From Oasisia sp. SBJ-2009 (lineage: Eukaryota; Annelida; Polychaeta; Sabellida; Siboglinidae), in the NCBI GenBank assembly GCA_964017155.1, contig OZ024854.1:46958423-47022422 (forward strand): a stretch of 64,000 nt of DNA, given 5' to 3'. Shown here piece after piece: positions 49,405-61,200 of this stretch. Each line of letters starts with the position of its first letter. The stretch's first letter is position 1. The notes beneath the pieces were generated by a model. It was not told the origin of the DNA, ran no database searches, and saw only the letters and a program-made list of their open reading frames with translations. A program made the translations under genes and the position numbers.

Positions 49405-49905
49405 TGGATGCAGAAGTCTATGGTGGACCAGAAGAAGCCAATAGTGCCAATAGAAGTCTACAGTGAACCAGAAGAAGCCAACAGTGCCAGTAGAAGTCTA
49501 CAGTGGACCAGAAGAAGCCAATAGTGCCAGTACAAGTCTACAGTGGACCAGAAGAAGCCAATAGTGCCAGTAGAAGTCTACAGTGGACCAGAAGAAGCCA
49601 ATAGTGCCAGTAGAAGTCTACAGTGGACCGGAAGAAGCCAATAGTGCCAGTAGAAGTCTACAGTGGACCAGTAGAAGCCATTAGTGCCAGTACAAGTCTA
49701 CAGTGGACCAGAAGAAGCCAATAGTGCCAGTAGAAGTCTACAGTGGACCAGAAGAAGCCAATAGTGCCAGTAGAAGTCTACAGTGGACCAGAAGAAGCCA
49801 ATAGTGCCAGTAGAAGTCTACAGTGGACCGGAAGAAGCCAATAGTGCCAGTACAAGTCTACGGTGGACCAGAAGAAGCCAATAGTGCCAGTATAAGTCTG
49901 CACCA
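49405..49905. repeat. 40-bp minisatellite, about 12 copies
   Basis: Unit built of AGTGCCAGTAGAAGTCTACA and GTGGACCAGAAGAAGCCAAT, with few substitutions; a TACAAGTCTA variant recurs. Confidence 0.97.
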
Positions 49906-50384
49906 AGAGAATTATGGACAAGAAGTAGCCTACATTTGAATGTAGTCTAATCATCAACATGCAGTGAATGCATTCGTAAAATGCCAACTGAACCGTGAAG
50001 CTTAAACAATGCTAAATGGTTGATCATAAACAGATGTATTAGATACATTATCCAGTAGATGGCAGCACTGTGGCTGACATCACAGTAAAATGCTGCATCA
50101 CAGTTCGACCATGATTATGTGCATTGTGTGTTGGAAGCAGAACATTATTTCACTTCCTGGTTCTTTGCACAATGCAAGCCAGTGAGACTTCATGGCACTC
50201 TTTTTCAATGGTTTCTTGCAGCCTAAGAAGAAGTAACTATGCACAGGTTTAAATGTTGAGTTATGGGTTAACAGCGCATAAATTATCCATTATACCCAAG
50301 ACAGTGATGGATAAATCCGGTCTATGAACATAGGATCCAGTCGACTTGTACGACAAATTACGGCAACATTTTGTATGTTAATTT

Positions 50385-50565
50385 CCTGTAAAAAAAAATT
50401 GCAGGCTTTGATGTAAATGGCACTACAGGTCGATAAGAAAAGATGCAAATGCACGGTTTCTATTGCAACTGGGTCGTTATTTTGCACACAGCATGGAAAA
50501 GCCTGAAAGTGGTTCATTTTTTGCGTGGCTTTCAGTAGGAAAAATCAATACATGTCTGTAGCCAA
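50385..50565. repeat. Diverged dispersed repeat, copy 2
   Basis: Partner of 33340-33530, same orientation, with the same word order and somewhat different spacing. Confidence 0.5.
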
Positions 50566-50569
50566 TTAA

Positions 50570-51634
50570 CACCCGCCACTGGTAACAATTGGCCTCGCTT
50601 AACAGAGCCTGTCTGCAGGGAACTGAAGCAGTGTAAGTGTATTAACTGCATTTCACTACTTCAGTCCTGCGGGGGGATAGATATTTCTATAATGTCACAT
50701 ATATGTGCCAACTGATTTATATTATTAATGCTTACTCAGTATGCATATTACATTGGCTGTGTGTTTTGCGTGTGTGTTGTGTGTGCCCATGTATATTATG
50801 AATGTGTATGTTGAATTCCTTAGATGATGAGGAATGCATAAATAATTTTGTAATCATCCATTCCTGTTTTGTTTTTTATTTAGGGCTTAAACCACATTAA
50901 ATAGGTGTCTATCTAGCTCACACATTTTGTGTTATCTGTAACAGGTCCAACTATGTTCAAAGGTCCGTTGTTTACCTGGGATCGTTTTATGTAACTTGCA
51001 TTTAAATATCTTATGTTCTAAATAATGTTAGGTACTAATACTCTGGTGCGCATGCACACCCTTGTGTGCGTGCATACTTGTACGTATATCACTATATAAA
51101 CAAGACGTATTTTTGCTGATCGACTGGTTCAGACAATTTCAGAAACACTGTAGACCCCTTAAACTCAGTAACAGCTTGTGATTGGACATACTTTCATAAA
51201 TACACAGAAATTGTGACGGGGGGGGGGGGGGGGCAGACAGAGGGGACACGTGAACTTTGTGACAGATGTCAACCACTTTACATGTGTCTGTGTTCACTGG
51301 ATGTGACTCACACAAGTGACAAAATATTGCGTTGACACCACGCTTTTTTTTCCTGACTCAGCCTGACACAGCTGTTAGTCTGACTATATGACTTTCAATT
51401 TTTTCTTCATTTCCTTCTTATTTACCCTTTGATCTCAACACATGAATAATTTCGCCAAAAAACAGACACTGTTTCCGCCTTCCAACTGGGCTCCCTGAGC
51501 TTAGTTAGTGCTGAGGAAATGTATTTGCAACCGATTCATATTTTATGTTGATGCATGCATGTGATGTATACGTTTATAGAAAAAGAGCAGCACACAAGTT
51601 GTGTGTATACACTTGTAGTGTTGGATAATGACAG
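50570..51634. other. Upstream flank, no gene recognised
   Basis: A+T-rich; an uninterrupted run of 16 G lies at 51218-51233. Nothing else supported. Confidence 0.4.
51218..51233 (+). other. Run of 16 G
   Basis: Uninterrupted G homopolymer, prone to quadruplex formation and to length error in assembly. Confidence 0.9.
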
Positions 51635-51644
51635 GTGGTCATGT

Positions 51645-51925
51645 GTAGTGTTAACACGCCATACAGTGTCATGTCAACACAGTTAGCAGAGTGTGTTAAC
51701 ACTATGACATATTAACAATGTCTATATTAACATGCGTTCACATAGTGATGGCAGTGTTAACACACCGGTGTTAACACTCACAACAGTGTGAAAATAGTGT
51801 GTTAACAATGTTAAAATGTTCATGTAATCATGTTAACATACCGTACTAACAGTATCAACAAAGTCGTTAAAGTGTTACACATTAACACACCTCACTAACA
51901 CAGTTGTAACAACATTAACACATCA
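51645..51925. repeat. Cluster of GTGTTAACAC-like palindromes
   Basis: At least a dozen GTTAACA/TTAACAC words. At 51753-51778, two AGTGTTAACAC arms face each other around ACCG; each GTGTTAACAC is itself a perfect 10-bp palindrome. Confidence 0.75.
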
Positions 51926-53330
51926 GGCAGACAGTGATATTGCATTATGTAAACACTGCTACTGCTTCACTGTGTAGTTTCTGTCCACAACTTGTGAGCC
52001 AACACATTGGACAATAACGCCCCCTTTGGACCAACCTACAAACTAAATCTCTGTCCATCTTTCACCAGTGTTTGCTTGCTGCAACCATCTGACCTGAGCA
52101 TGAGACTGCTAACACGATCAGTGTACACAACTGGGGGAATGAGTCTAGAATCTCACTGATCATTATTACACCTGACTGACTCTCACACATCACTGATTGG
52201 TACTATCACAAACGGAAAAATTTGACCATCTAATCTATCAAGTTGAATACATCAGGATATTAGTGCTGTCAATGTATTACTGTAGCTACAACCGTAGATG
52301 TTATGTTCATGAGGCACTGACACAATTGGTTTAAGTGTCAGTATCGAAGGCATCCTCATCAATACCGCTGCCTGCTTCTAGGTCATGAGTACTCCGCTCT
52401 GCGTGACTACCGTACGATAATACATCACATGCTGTCAGGTGGGTGACAAATGCCAGGCAGACAGACAGACAGAGAGACACACCTACCTGTACATGCTGTC
52501 AACCTGGTCGGCTGTCACGGCATGCGCAACCAGCTCCATGACACGGTGACAGTCACACCACCGTCACCAAGTGTCATCACACAAATCCCCCACAATGCAC
52601 TGCCCAGAGCTGGCTGGTGGACAAGTGCATGGATGTATTGATGTATTCCTCAAGGCTGCATCGCAATAACCATCACGAGACCGTCACAGGGCTGTCACGT
52701 TCTCAGTGTCACTACGTGGCTCAGTACAAACACACACAACTGTGTTCATCAGTACTGTCCACAATGGTCAGTCAGTGGCCAGCATAATTATAGTGAGCCT
52801 GGAGGCTGGACGATCCACTCAAGGCCTTCTTACATTCCTCCACTGTCCTTGGCTCTTGCCTAATGACCCACACAGATGTTGGACCACAAGTGAAAGAGCT
52901 GTCCAGTGAGTGGTCAGATGAAATGACCACTGCTGTGGTCAGATGAAATGACCACTGTTGGTCCCACTGCTATGAAGTAACTGACCATTCTCCAGATAAC
53001 ACAGGCAGATTGAAGGCAGTACAAAGCTCACAAACACTGGATGGATGCTGATCAAGAGGGACTCATGGCGGTAACCATGGTAACCTGGTGTCAATTGAGT
53101 GTCACTAGTTTGTCACAACATAACACCTACCCTGGGGTACATGCCATTGATGTGGTCACTTCGGGTGGTCACTTGACAATAACTGTTGTTCACAATACCC
53201 AAAGAGTTGAATAGTATTCAATGACATTTACTCCTGTAGAGTTAATAGCTTTGATCACAGTACAGGGTGAATTAAGAATATCTCATTTGCCAATTAACAT
53301 TATCAGTAATTTAACAGGACAGCATAGGAA
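51926..53330. other. Upstream flank, no gene recognised
   Basis: Includes a short exact duplication of TGGTCAGATGAAATGACCAC at about 52912-52960 and the X-box-like palindrome at 53071. Confidence 0.4.
53071..53084. promoter_or_regulatory. RFX X-box-like perfect palindrome, upstream flank
   Basis: GTAACCATGGTAAC is a perfect 14-bp palindrome of X-box form, about 7 kb upstream of the inferred promoter. Confidence 0.4.
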
Positions 53331-53334
53331 GACA

Positions 53335-53412
53335 TAGGATACAATAACAATATACAACAAATAGGATACACTAACAATATAGGACAAACAGGATACAATT
53401 AACAATATAGGA
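53335..53412. repeat. Three-copy A-rich tandem repeat, about 27-30 bp
   Basis: Copies of AGGATACA(C/A)TAACAATATA with ACAAA linkers. Confidence 0.8.
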
Positions 53413-54140
53413 CAAAAAATGAATTAAAAAAATATTAAACACTTTTACAAGGAATGCAACAGATGAGAATAAATATTTTTTACCAAGAATTCTTGAAATA
53501 TGTATAATTTAATAAATAAAATTTTAATAACAATGGCATCTTCCAGTGTCAATATCTGTTAAATAAGACACTCATGGAATTTGCTCTAAATCTTACCATT
53601 TATCAGTTGGGTACTGGTAGGGCCTATATAAGTATGTACAGAATCAATTTTTAAACAGTAAAATTCCCAAGCAATCATTGTACATGATTTCTACAGATGT
53701 AACAGTGACAATGTACGATGCAAAACCTTCACTGGACATGACTGTTATGCATACAGAATAAATGTTTTTTCCTGACAACTGTCCATAATGTTTCTGTAAT
53801 GTTTCCCCCTGGAAACAATTTCCTCCATCCCCCTCACACTGCTTCATTTTCCCTCTGGTTATCACAGATTATTACAGAATGTGACTGACACAACTGTGAG
53901 TGTGGTAGAAATACTGCGTGAATACAAACACTGAATAAACACAGCAGGGACCAGAGAAGCAACCATTGGTGCTATCATGTGGGCCAAATGTAGTGCGCAA
54001 TAAATCAAATGAGGTTTTCATTGATTCTCCCACATGTGTACGTGGAATCTAAACTAAATCAGAGTACCCAGAGCACTACACCATGTCTCGCACGTCACTC
54101 ACTCAGTTCATTATCATCTACTAACAGGATGAGTTACACT

Positions 54141-54164
54141 GGGAGGGAAGGGTTGGGGGGGGGG
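54141..54164 (+). other. Quadruplex-type G-rich motif
   Basis: GGGAGGGAAGGGTTGGGG followed by more G: four runs of three or more G with 1-2-base loops. Confidence 0.85.
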
Positions 54165-55053
54165 CTACTTGAGGGGAGAACATGAATAATCAAAGCATTT
54201 CAACTGGCAGTAATTTTCTGGTGAATATTACTAGTAAAAAAGTGTATGTTACACCTGAATACCCATTGGGTAGTTTTCTTTGACTGCTACATGATTGAAC
54301 ATAGGAAATATGTTATTACAAACGCACAGCAAAGATAGTTATCTGGACAAAATTGTTGGTAAAATTAGTTCAAATACCTTCTTGCTAGTCAAACATACAA
54401 ATTGTTTAATTAGTTGCGGGTAGTGCTGTTATTATTTATGTACAATGTATATATTTAAAAAAAAAAAAATATTATTATTATTATGACATAAAACACAAAA
54501 GAAATGCTAACACTAGTTATCTACCCAATGCAGGACCTGTTTTTCTGGTACAGGAGTACCGCAAGTGAACTGCTAGACCTACCACTATCTAAATCACAAT
54601 AGGGATGCAGACCCAGGGACAAGTCAAGGATAGACCCTGGTTTCCCAGCAGTTGTCCTCAAACTTGTCACACACTGCCAGGTGTCACTGACTCAGGCTTA
54701 TGTAACCAGGACTGAGGCTGGCCACACACTGCATACAAACACAACTACTCAGACTGGGACACAGGCAGTGTCAACTAGACCAACTATGTGACCACCTTCA
54801 TATATTACATCTGTCATAAATAACAATGACTGATGCAGAACATAAAAAGTCTTCAAAGTAAAGCCTATGGCATCTGTAACACTGTTGAAGGGCAAATGCA
54901 GAAAACAACAATACACACACAACTCAAAGAACTAACATGATAACCAATATAAAATATGACAGTTGATCAAACTATATCAAACGATCGAGAGGAATGTTGA
55001 AATACGAACCAAATGTGAAGACTGTCTTGGTCAGTGCTGCCCACTGGACTGGT

Positions 55054-55247
55054 CAGTTGTGCCAGGGTTACATAAGAGTTGAAGGCAGCAACAGTAGCCT
55101 GAGTCTGTTTACTCTTGCTGTCTCCTGCCCTGAGATCATTAGGTGCAACGGAATCAAATCTACATAATTAATTAATAAAACATGTGCCTTGAGACTGGCC
55201 AGAACCAGCTTAGCTGACCTCTCCTCTGTTATGTAACCCTACAACTG
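55054..55247. repeat. Inverted repeat, possible MITE
   Basis: CAGTTGTGCCAGGGTTACAT at 55054 matches the complement of the sequence ending at 55247 (CAGTTGTAGGGTTACATAAC) with a small gap; arms about 24 bp. A related word, CTGGTTACATAAGCCTGAGT, lies inverted at about 54690-54710. No clear target duplication. Confidence 0.5.
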
Positions 55248-55249
55248 GC

Positions 55250-58200
55250 TACTTTATCCATCCCAATTACATGCCTGGTAATTAACAGAATTAACAGGTC
55301 TGGTATGACAGCTGGCTGAGTGACACATGCCTGTCAAATATAATTATAACTATACCTAGCAGTGACACCCCTCACACGCCCTCCTAACTTACTCATTTAA
55401 GTGACAGTGACACCCCTATAACTTATTTAACTTACTAATATTATTGATATAGACAACGCAACTGGCAGTGACACTCATCTATAATAAACCGCTAGTGACA
55501 CCCCCAGGATATATGAATCAGTGCAGAGTGGAGGGAGTATAATGTTGAGTTCCTCACACGTGTGCTTCATTATCACACAGTCAGATACCCTGACACCATC
55601 AGCTCCCAAAATACAACACAGCGGGAGATGTGGGCTGGGCCTTGGGTAAAAGGAAAACAAACAACATTTCCCATTTTATCCCTGGGGCATATGTCCCTTC
55701 ATATGAACACATAACTAAGGTGCGCCTATGGTACAACATATTTCAAACATTTCTGGGTCCAACCAAATTTGACCCCCACTCAACTGTTATAAATTAAAGT
55801 TGCATCTGAACTTGTCACGAAATAAATCTGATTTATTCTAACTGTTCCCTTTACAAGTCAGGACAGATAATACATACTGGCAAATTCCTTTGTGAATGAT
55901 TGCATAACAGTTGTGTTGAAACAGGTTAATCTGAGTAATTTTCACCCCTGTTCCCAGTTACAAAGTGGGGGATGAACTTCAAGGACAGCTGAAGACTCCA
56001 GACACAACTGCAGAAGTGACCATTACAGGAGGGAGGGGGAAGTGGGGATGGTTGGGATAGCAGGAGCAACCAGAGCCAGGTAGTAAGCAAGGCTATTCGG
56101 AGGGACACAGCTGCTGGAGAACATTCCTTGTCCATCAACCCAACCTCCCCTCCTCCCACTAACTTCTCCCCTCCCCACAACCCAGCTCCTTGTTGTGTTG
56201 TCAAACCAGGGACAACATCAGGATGCAAGTACACCTGTTTACTTGTCAACAACAGTGGAATGATCCATTCATACTGCCGGGAAGAGGGAGGACTCCCAGT
56301 TCAGACTCCCAGTCTCCCACCCAGCCAGCCCCCTGGAGTCTCCCTCCCTCCTGTTCACACCTTGTGAGATTTCCTCACTCAGCCCAACAAAAAACAAATC
56401 TTTGTTTTTCATCCAGGTCTTTCCTTGAAAGCCTTTTCTAGCAACCTATTTATTATGTTATGATCTAAAAAAAAAATTTTAAGTATGGTTCTCACAAACA
56501 CATATTGCAGTTGGTGAATAAGAATAAATCTAATTTACAGGATATGTTATAACATTATTTCAAGATGAACCATTGATATTAACGTATTACACTTCCGTTC
56601 ACCAGTATCAATCAATATTCTTGATTATTTTACTGTTCATATACATGTTGAAAATGGTGTATTTCTGAAATAATCGAATATGTAATACTTGATTGTTATC
56701 ATTTTTTTTGGAAATTATTTACTTACACACTTACTAACACGTCTCATGATAAACGTGACCAGACTTTGTCTCTCTAACCCCATCACACCTGTGTTGCCCG
56801 GGTGTCAAATATCTCCTTCGACTCCCACAGCGCCTCACTTGTGCTGTCTAGTAAATTATTTCTCAACCTCGCCCAGACATACCACACTCACTGTAGCACA
56901 TTTATGACGGTTTTCATTTTTTGCATTCTTCCAAGAAGGGAGCTCCTAGAAAGTTCCAAGAAAGGCAACATGTACATTGATCCAGGGAGCTCATGATCTG
57001 CATTCCAGGAGGTAAAAAAGAAGGTCTTCTCTGGAAGGCGATCCTGCTGAGGTGTCTTACGAGAATAGATTTCCCTTCTTGACACCTCATGGATATGTTG
57101 GTCTGACGGTGGCCAAGACAACCAGCCTATGAATTCACCTCATCTGTCAAACGTCTCGGAAAAACTGACACCCCGCACCAAAAAGTATGAATGAAAGCCA
57201 TGAAGGGAGTATGTTTGGGAGAGACAGGAAACATGGGAAATGGTTTAACTTCCCCTCACACAAATGGTCTCGTCCGTGCATTGAACATCTACTGGAAAAA
57301 ACATACCCTGCCTGGGAAAACTCTGATTCTGTTACCCAGAACTGGCTGGGAATGGTAGAAACGCCATCCAATTTTCTACTGGTTTGTGGACCTGTTAGAC
57401 AATTGATTGGGAAGAAAGATGTGAGTCTGGCACATCAGTAAGAGAGGAAGTCAAGTTACTTAGTCAGTGTCTGTCACACAGGTAGGGTGTTTCTCGCAGG
57501 TAAATGAAACATCAATGACCACATGTCCTCAGGTCTATGTCGCACACACTATGACCTAGGTCAAGCAAGTTGTCAACATGGTGTTAAAAATGTAATGTCT
57601 TTATACTTGTATGCATGCAGTGATGCATGCCTACATATGCCCGACACATATGTAGCACCAGGACTGAGTGACTAGGAGTATATAATTATGTCATTATTAC
57701 ATTCACTCAAATGTAGGTGTAGGAATGGTCCATGACATGTACATAACAAGCTCACTCTCTTCCACTTGACAGAATCGCCAGTCTAACAAAGGCACACTGT
57801 TACTGGACGTTAAATCGTATCATGAATACAACAAAACAATTGGATATCCACACACAAAAGATCATGATAACATTTGTCATCTTCTGAATGCACCTGCTCA
57901 GTTTCCCAGGCTCATGCGTTGTCATAAAGTGGGTTCATTGGCCATGTATGCCAATAAGACTGTAAAAAGTAGTTGAGACAGGGAGCGAACGTTTGTAAAA
58001 AACACAATGTTTCAATCAACAGGACACGCCAGTTGTATTACCAGACGATAAATCCAGCGCCACGCCAGAAATAAACACCACCATACTTATTGTGTTGTTG
58101 CATGCATAACAGACTGGGCACTGCCACTGGGATCTTCATGTCAATCTGCTTCCCGTAGGAAACCACAACAAAGACATCTCGTTTTATCAGGGAAATCGCA

Positions 58201-61200
58201 GACGTACCCTGATCTAGTTAGGTTCATGTTTCATTTGGGGAGGGTCGTTGTTGAAAACATTACCGTCAATCATACAAGACCACACATTAATCAGGAATAA
58301 ATCCTTGCCGATGTTTTATTGTTATTTCAACTGTCCACAGCCGATGGCATTTAACTTCAGCTTTCAGCAAACGCTAATGCGGACTTGATCTCTCTCACTG
58401 ATCTGATAAGGTCTTATTCTGCCTAAATGTCCACCTACCGCCTAAGGTTATTTATTGGTCATCTATACTGTGGGAAAGTAACTGGACTAGTTACTTAGCG
58501 TAATATTATACAGCTTACATATATCTGAGTCATTCTGTTGCAGAATGCTTGTATAAGTGTGCACAGGAAGCCATTTAGACAAAATATTCTAGAACTAGAA
58601 GATGTAATTTCCAAATTGGTATTTAAAAAAAAAGTACATGTCATTCAAAATAGCTCTCTGTAGGGTAGAACAATTTTTTTTATAAATATGCAATTACTAT
58701 TATGAAGGAATTTTTATAACAATTACTCTACACATACATACAGTGATAATTTAGGAAATGTGACCTCCACTAGCGACTAAACCTGGCCTCATACATCACT
58801 AACATTTCATGGTCAAAAGCACAAAAACATGACTAAAAACACTTGCCCACGGTGTACATAGCATAAACATGAAAACATACTCTAGTCGACAGGCATAGCT
58901 GGTTGCTACTAGTGACAATGACATGACTTACAGGTAGAAAATATCTGCAGCCTTCACACGCATACGCCCAGGCTGGGTCAACGTGGCAACAAAGCCTTCT
59001 GACATATTTATAGCGCAGCTAAATTACTAAATTCCTTCAACACCTACATGTATAGCATACATCATTACTTCGCACCAACCACACACCTCCTGTTCTCACC
59101 AGACGCAAACTGCCTTGTAACCGTAAATAATGCGGCGGCTTTGTACGTGTTCTCATAAAAGTTCCTATTTGTCTATCCGTGTGAAATTAGGATGGATGAC
59201 GCTATATCTAGAGGTGTAGGTGACAGTGTTTGTGACAGGTGAAAGAGAGGTGTGGTGTCAGCACAATCTGGTGTCAACCACATTGACACAACAATCCTTT
59301 GAAAGATTTATGAATTTGTAAATCAAGTCTACCATATGACAAAGCTGTTCTTGGGGTGGTTTTCTCAGGATTTCTGAGAAAATATCCAGTGCATTAAATA
59401 CTGAACAGACTTGCTAGATTATTACATAATCCATGATGAACCTCAGCTACTTGTCATAATCTTAAAATTGCGGTTATTTTGGTACTAGATATTTTACCAT
59501 AATCTCATAGGAGGAAAGATTGTCACCATATTTATGACAGACTAATTATCCAAGTCTTTCATGATTATAGGCCCAGACACTTATGGCTTTTAACTTGTTA
59601 CTGCACTGACCATACATTTGCCCTCTAAAACTGCCCAAAGCTAGAGGACAAGAAGCATTGTAAACCACACAAGCATGTGCACTGGCAACAGAATTAATGC
59701 AATGTAGAATATTCCAGTTTCTAGTGTGGCAACAAACTCCCAAAGATGTCTTTCTAGTTCTGTTGTGCTAATTGAAATGGACCATTGACCCACCAATCCG
59801 TCTACAATTGTAATCAATGTGTCTGCATTATAGGGTTAAACTAACATTTACAAACACTAATAGACGGAAGAAAAACTACCAAATTTACCTCACTATGCAT
59901 TGAAATGCCACATGTTAACGACACTGTAGTTACTCAGCATTTTAAAAGTCCATGCCACACTTTCTCGCACAGTGAAAGCAAGGTCTTCTCAGTTCACACA
60001 GATTAATGCTTCTATCTTATCAAGACAATTTACTCCATCAAATGATCAACAATGTTCCCAGGTAGTCACTCTACAGCGCCACTTGTGTGATTAATAGCTT
60101 TTGTGTAAAATCTCTGTCAGCAGCATGAAAGTCTCTCCAGTCAAACAATGCCCACTAAAAGGCGACTGGGGAATGACAGTGGAATAACTGTCAGCGAGAA
60201 GTAATTTCTTGTTCACACGCTGTAGGTATTGTGAATGGTGAATAGCAGAGTTTCCCAGAGAACTGTTGCCATAGATGTGTAATGTGCATTTAAGAGGAGG
60301 TGGTGTCTGATTTGGTCAGAGAGAGTGGGGGAATCTAGAGGAAGATTAATGTTCTTGAGAGAGTAAACATCTTGACCGGCAATCAGGTAGATAGAGCAGG
60401 ATTTACAACCGTGTTGACTGTTGATAGCTGGTACAGGCCCCGCCCCCAACACATGGCCTGTGTGACTTCAAGCAGTAGCAAGGTTCCACTGGTACACCTA
60501 GTATATCAGTATATTAACTTCATCTCTTTGTTATTCATGTTGATCCATGCGGTATCGCATAAACTGTCGCTATACAGTACATGTATACCTTTATGATAGT
60601 GGAAATCTAGGATTTAGTCTAATTTGTATATATCTGTAGCCTTGTAATTAATTTATATTTAATATATCATTCTGACATTTTATAAATTTTTCATATAGCC
60701 CATGAAGGCCATGATTATAGTTTACATGCCTATTGTAATTATAAAAACACAAAATTTATCTGTAAAACAAGTACAAGTATTGAATTTTTTTATAGGTATG
60801 AAAATTTTAATCAGATACTCTGTGTGGTCCTTTTACCTGGATTGGATTTGACAAGATGGCCTGCGATTTCAGGTGGGCATGATGTGGATAATAAACATTA
60901 TTATCGTCCTAATTATCTATTCTAGGCAAAGAGCCCAACCATTAGTTTTAAAGGGCAAATGTCAATGAGCCAGCACTGAACAGCAGCATTTAAAACTGTA
61001 TTGATTACACACTGGCGTCACCAGCACGCCCGGGGCGCCATTTTCGGTGTGAATGCCCACAATATCAGACACTTTAGCAATTAATAATACATCGGCATAA
61101 TAAACAAGTTTATCGTGTTTTGTACCATGGGCCAAGAACATGCACGCACCCCTCAAAAAGGCGTAACTTGTGGGGAAATAATGCCCGTGGCCGTCCAGGA

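Noticed and set aside
57187..57441. 84-codon plus frame
   Set aside because: Balanced composition but no recognisable family and no supporting signals.
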